The notes below the pieces were generated by a model, which saw only the letters and a program-made list of their open reading frames with translations, was not told where the DNA came from and searched no databases. Below are positions 43,742-52,410 of a DNA stretch of 52,909 nt, piece by piece. Origin of the DNA: Candidatus Altimarinota bacterium (lineage in GTDB: Bacteria; Cyanobacteriota; Cyanobacteriia; Cyanobacteriales; Microcystaceae). The translations under genes and the position numbers were made by a program. The stretch covers positions 1 to 52,909 of the forward strand of contig JAAUUT010000024.1 in the NCBI GenBank assembly GCA_012031035.1, in the 5' to 3' direction. The number at the start of each line of letters is the position of its first letter. Positions within the stretch are counted from its first letter, which is position 1.

Positions 43742-45673
43742 TTATTTTTCTAAGGATAAACACTTACTCGTCTCGGCTTCAAACGATAAATGCAGGCAAA
43801 GCGCTTGCTGGGTAAGGGCTAGATCGCTTGCTAAACCGATCCGATGTCGTTCGATAACCCCCAAAACCTTACGAGGATTATGGCGCTCCACGACAGGAAG
43901 TAAATAAAAACCCCTTGCTTCCATGCGCGGCAGTAGTTCGGTTACGGATTCGTCCTCGTGAGCATAAAGAATCTCTGTGGTACAAATATCTCGCAACTTG
44001 CGATCGCGAATTTGCTCGATCGCTCTTGATTCTAATAACATTATCGTCTCTTGTGAAGTTGAGTCGGACGCGATCGGAACGACTTGACGCTTAATATCAG
44101 CCAGCGAGACAATTCCTAACAACTGCTGCATCTCATCGAAGACTAACGCCGTATGACACCTATCCTGACACATGAGCCGACCGGCCTCAAACACAGACAT
44201 AGAATCGGGCAATCCCAAATAGGAATACTCCATCACTAAGGAAGTAGGAATGTGTTGTAGGGCTTTTTGTTCTTCTTCTTTATCGAGATTGACACCCATT
44301 TGCTGAAGTTTTAAATCTTCTAGCACTTGACGAGCTTTGATTCGCTCGACTATCCAAACGCTGACTCCTACTGCTGCCATCAAAGGTAAAATAATGCGGT
44401 AATTTTGCGTTAATTCAAATAAAAGGATAATTGCCGTCAGAGGTGCTTTGACGCTGCTAGCTAGGACTGCTGCCATGCCGACCATTGCATAATCGGAGGC
44501 TGGGGCAACTGCTATTAAACTTGTCGGTAAAATAAGATGCAAAACATTGCCGTATATCGCCCCCAAACAAGCTCCCAAAAACATCGCTGGAGCAAAAATT
44601 CCCCCCACCAAACCGCTTCCCAAACAAATTCCCGTCAGGACTAATTTGAAGATTAAAAGCAAGCACAGCAGCGTTAGAGAATAAGTATTTTCATGAAGGA
44701 TGACTTCAATGGTTCCATAACCAATGCCAAGGACTTGAGAAAATTGTAGGGCAACTAAACCAACACAAGCGCCTCCGATAATGGGTTGTATGGGTTTAGG
44801 AATTTTACTCAGCCTAGCCAAAGCAGGGATTTTGCCGCTAAAACAATCCCCAGAATATTGAATTCCCCGCACGAATAACGTTGAAGTGATGCTAGCCAGC
44901 AATCCCAACCCCAAGTAAAAAATCCATTCCCAGTTACTAACAACTTGATACGTAGGTAGTTCAAATGCCGGACGAACCCCCATATAAATACGGGCTATCA
45001 CCGCCGAGACAACGGCTGATAAGAGAATTAGACTGGCGGCTGGGGTGGTGAAAGAAGTTCCTAGTACGATTTCTAGGGCAAAAAAAACGCCTGCAATAGG
45101 CGCATTAAATCCGGCGGCTAAACCTGCGGCTGCTCCCGCACCGAGTAAAAGCCGATAGCGTTCTTTTGAAACTTGAAAAACTTGTCCTAAGATAATACCG
45201 ACGTTGGAACCGATTTCAACGCTGGGACCTTCTGGGCCTAAAGAGGCTCCTGTTGCTAAGGAAACTACGGCGGCTAGCATTTTAATCGCTGGTCGCAGGG
45301 GCGATACAGGCTGCATTCTCGTATCGCTTAGCAGGGCAGAAAGTCCCTGTCCTAAAAACTCTGGAAACTTCCAGCGCATCAATCCTACAATTGCGCCTCC
45401 TAGCATGGGGATAAGGGCGACTGTCCAACCTCCCCAGGTTGAGATAGAGTTGAGTAGTTTTTCAAAGGCTAAGGCTTGAAAAAATGCGATCGCGTGGTGA
45501 AATAAGAAGAGTGCAAGTCCCGTACTTCCCCCGATGAGTAGGGCAGAAATCAAGACTAAGACCTCTGGAGAAGGCTGCAAGCGGTTGAGAAAACTAGTTA
45601 GGCGATCCGAAAAGGAAATGGGTTTTGGAGTCGGTGGGAGGAGAATTTTAGGTTCGGGCAGAGCAGTAGTCAT
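43742..45673 (-). CDS. ClC-type chloride channel/antiporter with CBS domains
   Basis: The 643-residue membrane protein has the ClC signature blocks GGSTGLALFLFHH, ATGASLGPEGPSVEIGS (with the gating Glu in GPEGP), AAGLAAGFNAPIAGVFFALE and GLVGGIFAPAMFLGACLG. About ten membrane helices fill residues 35-455. Two CBS domains follow (about 475-630: SMSVFEAGRLMCQDRCHTAL, TEILYAHEDESVTELLPRME), which normally sense adenine nucleotides. It moves Cl- (or exchanges Cl-/H+) across the plasma membrane. No operon partner. Confidence 0.93.
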   Translation of the reverse strand: MTTALPEPKILLPPTPKPISFSDRLTSFLNRLQPSPEVLVLISALLIGGSTGLALFLFHHAIAFFQALAFEKLLNSISTWGGWTVALIPMLGGAIVGLMRWKFPEFLGQGLSALLSDTRMQPVSPLRPAIKMLAAVVSLATGASLGPEGPSVEIGSNVGIILGQVFQVSKERYRLLLGAGAAAGLAAGFNAPIAGVFFALEIVLGTSFTTPAASLILLSAVVSAVIARIYMGVRPAFELPTYQVVSNWEWIFYLGLGLLASITSTLFVRGIQYSGDCFSGKIPALARLSKIPKPIQPIIGGACVGLVALQFSQVLGIGYGTIEVILHENTYSLTLLCLLLIFKLVLTGICLGSGLVGGIFAPAMFLGACLGAIYGNVLHLILPTSLIAVAPASDYAMVGMAAVLASSVKAPLTAIILLFELTQNYRIILPLMAAVGVSVWIVERIKARQVLEDLKLQQMGVNLDKEEEQKALQHIPTSLVMEYSYLGLPDSMSVFEAGRLMCQDRCHTALVFDEMQQLLGIVSLADIKRQVVPIASDSTSQETIMLLESRAIEQIRDRKLRDICTTEILYAHEDESVTELLPRMEARGFYLLPVVERHNPRKVLGVIERHRIGLASDLALTQQALCLHLSFEAETSKCLSLEK

Positions 45674-46073
45674 TTAACAAGATCGGGGCCGCTGGGAATT
45701 ATATAGTTATTTTATTAAGACAATGGAAGATTAAATTCAAAATGGCAGCCTTTTATTGCTAATCTTTTTTGCTAGCTTAAAAGAACGATCGCATTGGTTC
45801 GAGCGTTTGAACTCGTCCAACGATAAACGCTAAGCGGGATTTCTGATATTTTTTATCTCAGCAATTATTGCAGGTACAGAAGATGGGCAAAAACCATCTC
45901 TGGTGGTATTCCTCGATGGATTCTTTGTACTGCTTCAAGGCTTTAAGCTGATGAATGCGAGCGGTTTAAACTAAGTTTAAATACCTAGAAAATATCGCAA
46001 TTAGCATCTGCTTGTTATTACAATTGTATCGATTTGTTGCTTGGTTAGCTATTAAATTGTTTAGATTGCTTAC
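45674..46073. other. 400-base intergenic region
   Basis: It lies upstream of the ClC gene and downstream of the DUF2301 gene. On the minus strand a short frame without a good start (about 45970 down to 45860) reads LKALKQYKESIEEYHQRW, possibly a decayed gene piece, but it is too short to trust. Nothing else is visible. Confidence 0.3.
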
Positions 46074-46736
46074 TTAGTCCTGAGAAGTCGCTGATTTGTT
46101 AGTGCGTTGTTGTTTGAGATAGGTAAAAACTGATTTATCGCCGATATCGGGAGGAATTGCTTGTGTGGCTTTGCGAATGGCGAAAATAATAAATAAAATT
46201 GTCCAGAAGGCGAGCAATCCTTTTTCTACATCAATCGGTAAAATTCCCAACAAATGACCGAGTAATAGCAAAGGAACGATGGGGGTTAACAATTTAGTTT
46301 CAAATCGATTAAAACAAAATGCTTCTTTAAAGTAAATTCCCGTTAGCGCTGCAAAAGTAAAACCGACTCCTAACAAAGTAATTGGGTGTTTATAAACGGT
46401 TAAAGCCAAAGGTTCGCTATTCGTTAAAGCTAAAATAATCGCTGCGATCGCGCCAATTACCCAAAACAGTTGTAAGGTTCTATGTAGAGGGGCGAGATAG
46501 ATATGGATAGTAACGAGACTAATCGCTAAACCAATAGAAAATAAAGCAAATAAAAACGTTAAGGCTTCTAAAATAACTGGTGTTGACCCTTGCCAAAGAA
46601 CTAAACCGCTACCAATCGCAAAACTTAAAGCTGCCAAACATAACCCCGCACGGTAAATAATAACTCCCATGCGATCGCGATCGTTAATGGTAAATTCACC
46701 GAATTGTCCTTGATAAATTTCTGTTGATGTTATCAT
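46074..46736 (-). CDS. DUF2301 integral membrane protein
   Basis: The 220-residue protein begins with a polar stretch (IYQGQFGEFTINDRDRMGVIIYRAG). About seven hydrophobic segments follow, in the pattern of the cyanobacterial and plastid DUF2301 family (GVGFTFAALTGIYFKEAFCF, FETKLLTPIVPLLLLGHLLG). Function unknown. The only family-conserved polar site is KEAFCF, inside the membrane region. It lies 160 bases downstream of the CpcS-type lyase on the same strand. Confidence 0.82.
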   Translation of the reverse strand: MITSTEIYQGQFGEFTINDRDRMGVIIYRAGLCLAALSFAIGSGLVLWQGSTPVILEALTFLFALFSIGLAISLVTIHIYLAPLHRTLQLFWVIGAIAAIILALTNSEPLALTVYKHPITLLGVGFTFAALTGIYFKEAFCFNRFETKLLTPIVPLLLLGHLLGILPIDVEKGLLAFWTILFIIFAIRKATQAIPPDIGDKSVFTYLKQQRTNKSATSQD

Positions 46737-46782
46737 GATTTTTTATCGTTGGGTTAATAAATTAGTTTTTAAGATAAGGGAA

Positions 46783-46800
46783 CAGGCAATAGGCAATAGG
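46783..46800. repeat. GGCAATAGGCAATAGG dispersed repeat
   Basis: Two tandem GGCAATA units follow GGGAACA. It is a short low-complexity intergenic repeat between the lyase and DUF2301 genes. Confidence 0.45.
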
Positions 46801-46896
46801 ATCGAGCAAAGAGATTGAAATCAATTGTGTTACTTTCTTGTAGGTTAGGTTGAGCGATAGCGAAACCCAACCTACCTATCTACAGATCTGCTTTAT

Positions 46897-47451
46897 TTAA
46901 CTTACTTTTTGTTCTACACCAAATCCTACTAAAGAAACTTGTTCGAGTGGCTGTCCTTCTAGCGGACGTTGATAGTTGATAATTTTTCTAATCCGTAAAG
47001 TGGGATTAACTAAAGTAATCGAATCGACCGAGACGACGCGAGTATAATGAGTCGTCATTAAAAGCTCTCTCGTCTTAGAATCGAAGCGAAAATGAGAAAT
47101 AATTGGTTTAGACTCTTCATAGGCGCGATCGCGTAAATAATCGCCTTCTAAATAAGAATTATTTTCTTGTTTGGGAACGAACAAAAGATTGAGTTGCTGA
47201 GACACTTCTTCGCCTTTTTCAGAAATGGTGTAAAATCCCAAACTAAATCCAGGAAGGCTATCTAATTCTAACGATAATGGATATTGATTGTCTGACATCA
47301 CTTTAGCTTTGAGGTCGGCGGTTAAAGGGACAATCGTGAAATCTGTACGCGATCGCTCGACTTCTTTATTACTTAAATAATGATAGGTTCGTTCGGTTTT
47401 CCAACTTCCAACGCACCAATCAAAAAATTCTCTAAATTTGGCTGTATCCAT
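46897..47451 (-). CDS. Phycobiliprotein bilin lyase, CpcS/CpeS family
   Basis: The 184-residue lipocalin-like lyase attaches phycocyanobilin to a cysteine at the Cys82-type position of phycobiliproteins. Family landmarks are FREFFDWCVGSWKTERTYHYL near the N-terminus, RSRTDFTIVPL, PGFSLGFYTIS and the C-terminal RKIINYQRPLEGQPLEQVSLVGFG. Length is normal for CpcS. I cannot decide between the CpcS and CpcU branches. It lies 111 bases downstream of a gene for an unusual allophycocyanin-like protein, so that protein is a plausible client. Confidence 0.88.
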   Translation of the reverse strand: MDTAKFREFFDWCVGSWKTERTYHYLSNKEVERSRTDFTIVPLTADLKAKVMSDNQYPLSLELDSLPGFSLGFYTISEKGEEVSQQLNLLFVPKQENNSYLEGDYLRDRAYEESKPIISHFRFDSKTRELLMTTHYTRVVSVDSITLVNPTLRIRKIINYQRPLEGQPLEQVSLVGFGVEQKVS

Positions 47452-47467
47452 AATCAGTTATCAAAGG

Positions 47468-47499
47468 AATTATAAATTATGAGTTATGAATTATGAATT
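47468..47499. repeat. Short tandem AT-rich repeat (ATGAATT units)
   Basis: Tandem ATTATGAGTTATGAATTATG-like units between the phycobiliprotein and lyase genes; third location of the same repeat family (see 1931-1954 and 22869-22896). Confidence 0.6.
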
Positions 47500-47562
47500 G
47501 TAAGTTCATCATTTCCCGTCTCTTTGTCTCTCACACTTTGAAACTGTCTTATCACTAAGATT

Positions 47563-48142
47563 TTAGCGTGATTGAAACTGCTTCATATTAGCAATTAAAC
47601 GATTAAAATAAGGCTTTAAATCCTCTTGCTCTTGTTCTTGAAATTCTTTTAATCCAAAAGTTTTTAAATTCTCTAGTCCAACAATCATTGCTTCTAAAGG
47701 AACGCGCAATTCTTCATAGAGTAATTGCATATTATTCAATCCTTCCTGACTGGTGAATTGAGTTTTTTGACCAGCTATCCCATAAGTAATACAGCGTAAA
47801 AAATGCCAAAAATCTCGCCAACAGGCTTCGGCTCTTTCGGCTGGATATAACTCTCCTCCAGGTTGACTAATATTAGGAAACTGTTCTAAAAGTTTTTTTT
47901 CGAGCTTCACTGACAATATCGGGAGCTTTTTCTCTCAACAATTTAGCCTTTTCTACTGAGGATGAGAGAGATGGAGAAACAGTTTTTATTTGTTTGATAT
48001 CTTCATCCGTTAAATAACGACCTTCATCATCAGCTTTTTGAAAAATAGCAATAACTTCAGTAGGAGAGTCATTACTCCAAGTTGCAAAGCTAACAATTCT
48101 CGCTTTGGGGATTAATTGTCGAGCGCGATCGCTTAATTGCAT
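47563..48142 (-). pseudogene. Divergent allophycocyanin-like phycobiliprotein, frameshifted
   Basis: From ATG 48142 the frame gives MQLSDRARQLIPKARIVSFA to SEARKKTFRTVS and stops at 47873. The family continuation LLEQFPNISQPGGELYPAERAEACWRDFWHFLRCITYGIAG is in another frame and stops at 47563. One A too many in a run of eight (T run at 47893-47900) accounts for this. Corrected length is 192 residues. ACWRDFWHFLRCITYG aligns with the chromophore site TCLRDLDYYLRLITYG of allophycocyanin alpha, with the bilin Cys kept. The N-terminus is longer and unlike ApcA/ApcD. A CpcS-type lyase follows. It is probably a minor core or bilin-carrying regulatory subunit; as read it is broken. Confidence 0.82.
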
Positions 48143-48164
48143 ACTTCTTCTCTAACTGTTTTAT

Positions 48165-48374
48165 TTATAGGTCAGATTGCTCTAATTTTACAATTACTTG
48201 CTTAATTTCTGCTGTTGTTACTGGCACGGTCACATTCTCAGGCATAAGATTTAGTTTGGGCGATCGCAATTTTCTTTCGCCTTTATCTTCCCAAAACCCG
48301 TAGTCTCTTGCCACTTTTGTAAAGTAAAGTAAAGTAAAATTAAAGAAACTGTCTTCAATAACGCTGATGGACAT
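48165..48374 (-). CDS. Small hypothetical protein with pentanucleotide repeat in its 5' end
   Basis: The 69-codon frame ends MPENVTVPVTTAEIKQVIVKLEQSDL and has a charged middle (YGFWEDKGERKLRSPKLNL) that looks like real protein. The first codons cover four tandem GTAAA units (plus strand 48319-48338), giving FNFTLLYFTKV; loss or gain of one unit would shift the frame. The ATG at 48374 overlaps the start of the divergent HEAT gene by 8 bases. I do not recognise the protein. It could be part of the phycobilisome-related row that follows, 22 bases away. Confidence 0.45.
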   Translation of the reverse strand: MSISVIEDSFFNFTLLYFTKVARDYGFWEDKGERKLRSPKLNLMPENVTVPVTTAEIKQVIVKLEQSDL

Positions 48375-49026
48375 TAGTCAGATTGAAACCTATCTCAAAA
48401 GTTCTGACTCTCAGGAACGACTCAAAGCTATTGTTGAGTTAAGACATTACGACGCAGAAATCGCTATCCCTCTCTTGCTTAGCGTAATTCGAGATAAAGA
48501 ATTTATCGTTCGTTCTTTTGTCGCTATGGGATTGGGTAAAAAGCGATCGCCCGAAGCCTTTGCGGCTTTGTTAGAGTTAATGCAGTTCGATCGCGATTCT
48601 AACGTTCGTTCAGAAGCGGCTAATTCTATCTCTTATTACGGTGAAGTAGCCGTGCCTCATCTCGTAGCAACCTTTCATCGCGACGACCATTGGTTATTGC
48701 GTCGCAGCATTCTCGCTGGATTAGCCGATCTCAATTGTTGGAGAGAATTGTTAGAGGTATGTCTGTACGGACTCGATAGCGACGATGTTACAGTACAAGA
48801 AGCCTGTGTTGATGCACTGAGTTTACTAGCTGGTACGCCTGGACAAGAAGCCGCCTTAGAAAAACTTCTTTCTCTGGTAAAAGCAGACTGGTGGCGCATT
48901 CGAGTGCGCGTTGCGAGGGCATTAAGTAAGTATAACGATCCGAGAGCGCAAGAAGCACTCACCTACCTTAAACAAGACGATGATAGTCGCGTAGTAGGAG
49001 CCGTATTAGAGAGTTTGATAACTTGA
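48367..49026 (+). CDS. HEAT-repeat protein
   Basis: The 219-residue protein consists of about six HEAT-type helical repeats: SQERLKAIVELRHYDAEIAIPLL, DKEFIVRSFVAMGLGKKRSPEA, DSNVRSEAANSISYYGEVAVPHL and so on to DDSRVVGAVLESLIT. Cyanobacterial proteins of this kind include the CpcE/F-like bilin lyases and NblB-like factors as well as general scaffolds. Here no lyase-specific motif can be named. It is encoded divergently from a phycobiliprotein gene row, which makes a phycobilisome-linked role plausible but unproven. ATG 48367 is the likely start. Confidence 0.82.
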   Translation: MDISQIETYLKSSDSQERLKAIVELRHYDAEIAIPLLLSVIRDKEFIVRSFVAMGLGKKRSPEAFAALLELMQFDRDSNVRSEAANSISYYGEVAVPHLVATFHRDDHWLLRRSILAGLADLNCWRELLEVCLYGLDSDDVTVQEACVDALSLLAGTPGQEAALEKLLSLVKADWWRIRVRVARALSKYNDPRAQEALTYLKQDDDSRVVGAVLESLIT

Positions 49027-49050
49027 AAAAGAATACGAGTTCCACGCTTA

Positions 49051-49809
49051 GTGCAAACTACTCCAAGCCAAAATTTTTTTGATAAAAATAAACATCAATT
49101 ATTAAATTTCTTAATGCTGAGACTCATTACAGATTTTGACGGGCCTATTATGGACGTTTCCGAACGTTACTATCGCGTTTATCAGTATTGTCTAGAAACG
49201 ATCCAACGTCCCAAACAAACCGTGCGAGAACTCACCAAGGCAGAATTCTGGGAGTTAAAACGAGCGAGAGTTCCTGAAAAGCAAATTGGGATAATGTCAG
49301 GGTTAGATGAGGCTCAGGCTTTGGAATTTGCCTTATTGCGCCGTAAAACCGTTCATACACTCCCTTATCTTGTCTATGACCAGCTTATTTCTGATGCGCT
49401 ATCGACGCTAGAAAAAATACAAGCGCAAGGAATCGATCTAGTGGTGATGACCATGCGGCGAGCGAGGGAATTGGAAGCAGCTTTCAAACAGTACGATCTC
49501 GAAAAGTTTTTTCCCAAAGATCGCTGTTATTGCTTAAGCGATGATTATGTTAAAACGACGGATGTAGAAGATAAACCATTGTTAATGGAAAAGGCACTTA
49601 AAGAATTACCGTCTGCTTGCGATATTTGGATGGTAGGGGATACGGAAGCAGATATTATTGCAGCTAAAACCCACAACATTAAAGTAATCGGCGTGTTGTC
49701 AGGCATCAGAGATCGCGATCGCTTGGAAATATATAACCCCAACTTTATCGCCAACAATCTAACTGAAGCTTTCGAGATTTTAACTTCAGCGATTCAGGCT
49801 ATTCCCTAG
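49051..49809 (+). CDS. HAD-superfamily hydrolase
   Basis: The open frame from GTG 49051 gives 252 residues; ATG 49114 (231 residues) gives a more typical start just before the active-site motif. Motif I is LITDFDGPIMDVS (nucleophile Asp, acid Asp), motif II VVMTMRR with the Thr, motif III Lys in TDVEDKPLLMEKAL, and motif IV MVGDTEADIIAAK. The helical cap lies at about residues 40-115. This is the phosphoglycolate-phosphatase-like (Gph/PGP) branch; the substrate is probably a small phosphate ester. It follows the HEAT gene by 24 bases, so may be co-transcribed. Confidence 0.85.
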   Translation: MQTTPSQNFFDKNKHQLLNFLMLRLITDFDGPIMDVSERYYRVYQYCLETIQRPKQTVRELTKAEFWELKRARVPEKQIGIMSGLDEAQALEFALLRRKTVHTLPYLVYDQLISDALSTLEKIQAQGIDLVVMTMRRARELEAAFKQYDLEKFFPKDRCYCLSDDYVKTTDVEDKPLLMEKALKELPSACDIWMVGDTEADIIAAKTHNIKVIGVLSGIRDRDRLEIYNPNFIANNLTEAFEILTSAIQAIP

Positions 49810-49813
49810 AACT

Positions 49814-50440
49814 TCAGCGTAGAAAACTACTCATCAGCCAAAATAAGCCGAATGTCAACAAAGTTGCTAGCTGCTCGACACTCAAATCGATCGAGCTATT
49901 AGGGACTCCCACAAAGCTAGCTAAAGCGTTTCCCAAGCCAATGCCTACTAATAAACCGACTATTGTCATCAACACGGCTCGTCCGAGCTTTTGCTCTTTG
50001 CGATTGATTAGGTAGATGTTAGCGCATACCCCGATCGCCATTAACAAAGGAAGCACTGATTCAACGTTATTTTTGGAAAAAACCGCAATAACCGATAAAA
50101 TCAAGAAAACTGTTGCCGACCAAAGGAGATCTGCTTGCGATGGCTTATCCATTAATCCTTTTAACCAGTTTGGCGAATTGGGAACTGGCATTGAAGGAGG
50201 TTGTGTAGATACTTCTGATGTTTTTTCAGCAAAACGGATGCGATCGGGAACTTTAATTCTTCCTTCTTGGCGCATCCTCAGACGTTCCATAATAACGGCA
50301 TCGTAAGCCGCTTCGATGCTCTCAATGACTTGAGTATTATCTCGATATTGTTGGCTCAAACGCTGCTTTGCAGCTTGAATTTCCTCAAAGGAAGCATTTT
50401 CTGTTACTCCCAGCCTTTCATATGGATTTTGTTCGCTCAT
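49814..50440 (-). CDS. CPP1-like J-domain membrane protein (DUF3353)
   Basis: The 208-residue protein starts with a degenerate J-like domain (NPYERLGVTENASFEEIQAAKQRL) without the HPD tripeptide. A linker rich in Pro and Ser (about 75-95) follows, then three or four membrane segments (LLWSATVFLILSVIAVF, VLPLLMAIGVCANIYLI, AVLMTIVGLLVGIGLG, LLTFGLFWLMSSFL). This matches CPP1, the chaperone-like protein of protochlorophyllide oxidoreductase in plants and its cyanobacterial relatives. It ends 5 bases from the converging HAD gene. Confidence 0.9.
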   Translation of the reverse strand: MSEQNPYERLGVTENASFEEIQAAKQRLSQQYRDNTQVIESIEAAYDAVIMERLRMRQEGRIKVPDRIRFAEKTSEVSTQPPSMPVPNSPNWLKGLMDKPSQADLLWSATVFLILSVIAVFSKNNVESVLPLLMAIGVCANIYLINRKEQKLGRAVLMTIVGLLVGIGLGNALASFVGVPNSSIDLSVEQLATLLTFGLFWLMSSFLR

Positions 50441-50829
50441 TTCTAAACTCCTTCAATCTGGTCATGATGTTAAGTAACAATGTGGGAAAGGGTACACTAA
50501 TCTTGAGAGCCGAAAGCGTAAGCTAATACAACACAGAGAAAGAGCTTTTCAGAAGCTTTGCTTCTGTTGGAAAGGTAATATAGTTTTCATATCAACCTCT
50601 TCCCTAAAGTTTTCCGCTCGCCCTTAAGTTATGTTTTTTATGCTCCTCTCAATCTATATATAAAGGAAAATGGTTTTACAAACCTTCCTCAAGCTAGTTT
50701 AACTTGAGAAATGGGTAGTAGATAAATCAGTATCTCGATCCAATGCCATCCTTTTCTTTTGCTTCTTAACTTCTCTTGTGTGACATCCTACACTTTATCG
50801 TCCTAACTTTTACCAGGAAAACAAGCGCT
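50441..50829. other. 389-base divergent intergenic region
   Basis: It separates the CPP1-like gene from the OmpR-type regulator gene. It includes a hairpin CAGAAGC-TTT-GCTTCTG at 50550-50566. There is no convincing ORF: the frame opening at GTG 50776 merely extends the regulator. Promoters for both directions must lie here. Confidence 0.45.
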
Positions 50830-51546
50830 ATGGCTTCCGCCAAAATTCTAGTTGTAGACGACGACCCAGCAATTCGTAATCTAATTTTTCGCTTCCTCAG
50901 CCAGAAAAGTTACCAAGTACAGGCGGCGGTTGATGGAAAGTCAGCGATCGAGCTATTTAATAAGTTTAGTCCCGATCTAGTGATTCTGGATGTTAATTTA
51001 CCCGATGCCTTGGGTTATAATCTCTGCGAGCAAATGCAGAAGAATACCAATGTTTTTATTCTCATGCTAACCAGTCGTACTGATGTTGAGGATAAAAAAG
51101 AAGGTTTTTTAAAAGGAGCCGATGACTACCTTACTAAACCCTTCGATCTTCAAGAATTAGAATTCCGAGTTAGAGCTATTTTGAAGCGTCGGCGCATTAT
51201 TATGCCAGAAGAAAAGGAGTCACTGGTCTTTGGCAATTTAACCATCAATCCAGCACGCCGAGAAGTGCTTGTTAAAGAACATTTAGTCAGTTTGACTTCA
51301 CTAGAATTTGACTTGTTATATTGTTTGGCCAGTCAACCCGGTCGCGTTTGGAGTCGTGCAGAACTCATTCATCGCGTCTGGGAATACGATTACGTTGGAG
51401 ATCAACGAGTTGTCGATGTCCACATCGGTCAAATTAGAAAGAAAATAGAAATCGACACCAATAATCCTGCTGTTATTCAAACGGTTAGAGGCGTGGGATA
51501 TAAATTTGAAGCCATCCCAGCTAAACAAGGACAAGTGAGCGAATAA
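50830..51546 (+). CDS. OmpR-family response regulator
   Basis: The 238-residue regulator from ATG 50830 (GTG 50776 would add 18 atypical residues) has a receiver domain with KILVVDDDPAIRN, phospho-acceptor Asp54 in VILDVNLPDALGY, TSRTD and Lys in YLTKPFDL. A winged-helix domain follows with LVSLTSLEFDLLYCLASQPG, VWEYDYVGDQRVVDVHIGQI and TVRGVGYKFE. It resembles the cyanobacterial Ycf27-type regulators without being RpaA or RpaB. No kinase gene is adjacent, so it is an orphan regulator. GGAAA upstream serves as ribosome-binding site. Confidence 0.92.
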   Translation: MASAKILVVDDDPAIRNLIFRFLSQKSYQVQAAVDGKSAIELFNKFSPDLVILDVNLPDALGYNLCEQMQKNTNVFILMLTSRTDVEDKKEGFLKGADDYLTKPFDLQELEFRVRAILKRRRIIMPEEKESLVFGNLTINPARREVLVKEHLVSLTSLEFDLLYCLASQPGRVWSRAELIHRVWEYDYVGDQRVVDVHIGQIRKKIEIDTNNPAVIQTVRGVGYKFEAIPAKQGQVSE

Positions 51547-51587
51547 AGCGCCGCAAGCAGACTTAGTAACCGATCGCTAGTTGTAAG

Positions 51588-51860
51588 TTACTGGTCGCTA
51601 ATAACAGTCTCATTCTCTTTGTTAGAAACGGGTTGTGGCGATTTTCCTTCTTCTAGTTGAGCGTGCATTTTGACTGATTCTTCTAACTGTTGAGCTTCTT
51701 TTTTAAACTCGTTCTCAAACTCTTTAGAAGCTTCTTGGAAACCACGAATAGCTTTTCCGAGACTTCGACCAATTTCTGGAAGCTTTTTCGGACCAAATAT
51801 TAACAAAGCAACAACCATAATCAGGATCATTTCTGGAAGCCCAATTCCAAAAAAATTCAT
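51588..51860 (-). CDS. tatA: Sec-independent protein translocase TatA/TatB-type subunit
   Basis: The 90-residue protein from ATG 51860 (the frame runs back to 51950 in non-family sequence) reads MNFFGIGLPEMILIMVVALL then IFGPKKLPEIGRSLGKAIRGF, the N-terminal membrane helix, FGP hinge and amphipathic helix of TatA/Hcf106. A long acidic/basic tail follows. GGAGAA is just upstream. It lies 112 bases downstream of psbH, with a terminator between. Its role is export of folded proteins, including Rieske-type proteins in cyanobacteria. Confidence 0.92.
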   Translation of the reverse strand: MNFFGIGLPEMILIMVVALLIFGPKKLPEIGRSLGKAIRGFQEASKEFENEFKKEAQQLEESVKMHAQLEEGKSPQPVSNKENETVISDQ

Positions 51861-51905
51861 AAAAAATTCTCCTATTGACGCTTCTATACTAAGATATATG
51901 ACAAG

Positions 51906-51926
51906 AAAAAACCCGGATAAACCGGG
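51906..51926 (-). terminator. Rho-independent terminator after psbH
   Basis: On the minus strand CCCGG pairs with CCGGG around TTTAT, followed directly by TTTTTT (plus-strand A run 51906-51911). It lies 47 bases after the psbH stop and 46 bases before tatA, so it separates the two units. Confidence 0.8.
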
Positions 51927-51972
51927 ATAGAGAGAGTCAAGATAGAGCAATGCTTTTTATCAAAACATCGCT

Positions 51973-52176
51973 CTACTGACCTAAGCTTTTCCAGTCAACA
52001 TTGAACCCTTCTAGTAAAAGTGAAGAGTTGTAGATTTGTAAGATAATTAACAAGAAAACTAAGAATAGCAGCATAAAAACGCCCATGAGGGTTGTTGTAC
52101 CCCAACCAGGGACAACTTTACCGTACTCAGCGTTCAAAGGTCTAAGAATGTCTCCCAAACGAGTGCGTTGTGCCAT
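51973..52176 (-). CDS. psbH: Photosystem II reaction centre protein H
   Basis: The 67-residue single-span thylakoid protein reads [40 protein letters not shown] and ends [13 protein letters not shown]. These are diagnostic. PsbH stabilises PSII and the QB site. It is transcribed divergently from psbN, the known cyanobacterial arrangement, with 83 bases between the starts. Confidence 0.97.
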   Translation of the reverse strand: MAQRTRLGDILRPLNAEYGKVVPGWGTTTLMGVFMLLFLVFLLIILQIYNSSLLLEGFNVDWKSLGQ

Positions 52177-52259
52177 AAGCCACCAATATGTTTAAAAATG
52201 ATATTTTGTAATGTTCTGTAATATTATAGGAGAATTGGGATTCACTCTTAATTAAACTT

Positions 52260-52391
52260 ATGGATTCTGCAACAGTTCTTATCATCGGTATCGGAGCAGT
52301 GGTTACGGCAATAACAGGGGTTGCCATTTACACGGCTTTTGGCCCGCCGTCCGCTCAGTTAGACGATCCTTTTGAAGATCATGAAGATTAG
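52260..52391 (+). CDS. psbN: Photosystem II assembly protein PsbN
   Basis: The 43-residue protein MDSATVLIIGIGAVVTAITG, VAIYTAFGPPSAQLDDPFED, HED has one membrane helix and the conserved FGPPSAQLDDPFEDHED tail. PsbN is needed for assembly of PSII reaction centres rather than being a structural subunit. It is divergent from psbH. Confidence 0.97.
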   Translation: MDSATVLIIGIGAVVTAITGVAIYTAFGPPSAQLDDPFEDHED

Positions 52392-52410
52392 CGATCTTTT
52401 TGAAGATCGC
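52391..52410 (+). terminator. Hairpin directly after psbN
   Basis: GCGATCTT at 52391-52398 pairs with AAGATCGC at 52403-52410. The loop reads TTTG. It begins at the last base of the psbN stop codon. No T run follows, so it is more a 3'-stabilising or processing hairpin than a classic terminator. The arm GAAGATC repeats the end of the psbN coding sequence. Confidence 0.5.
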
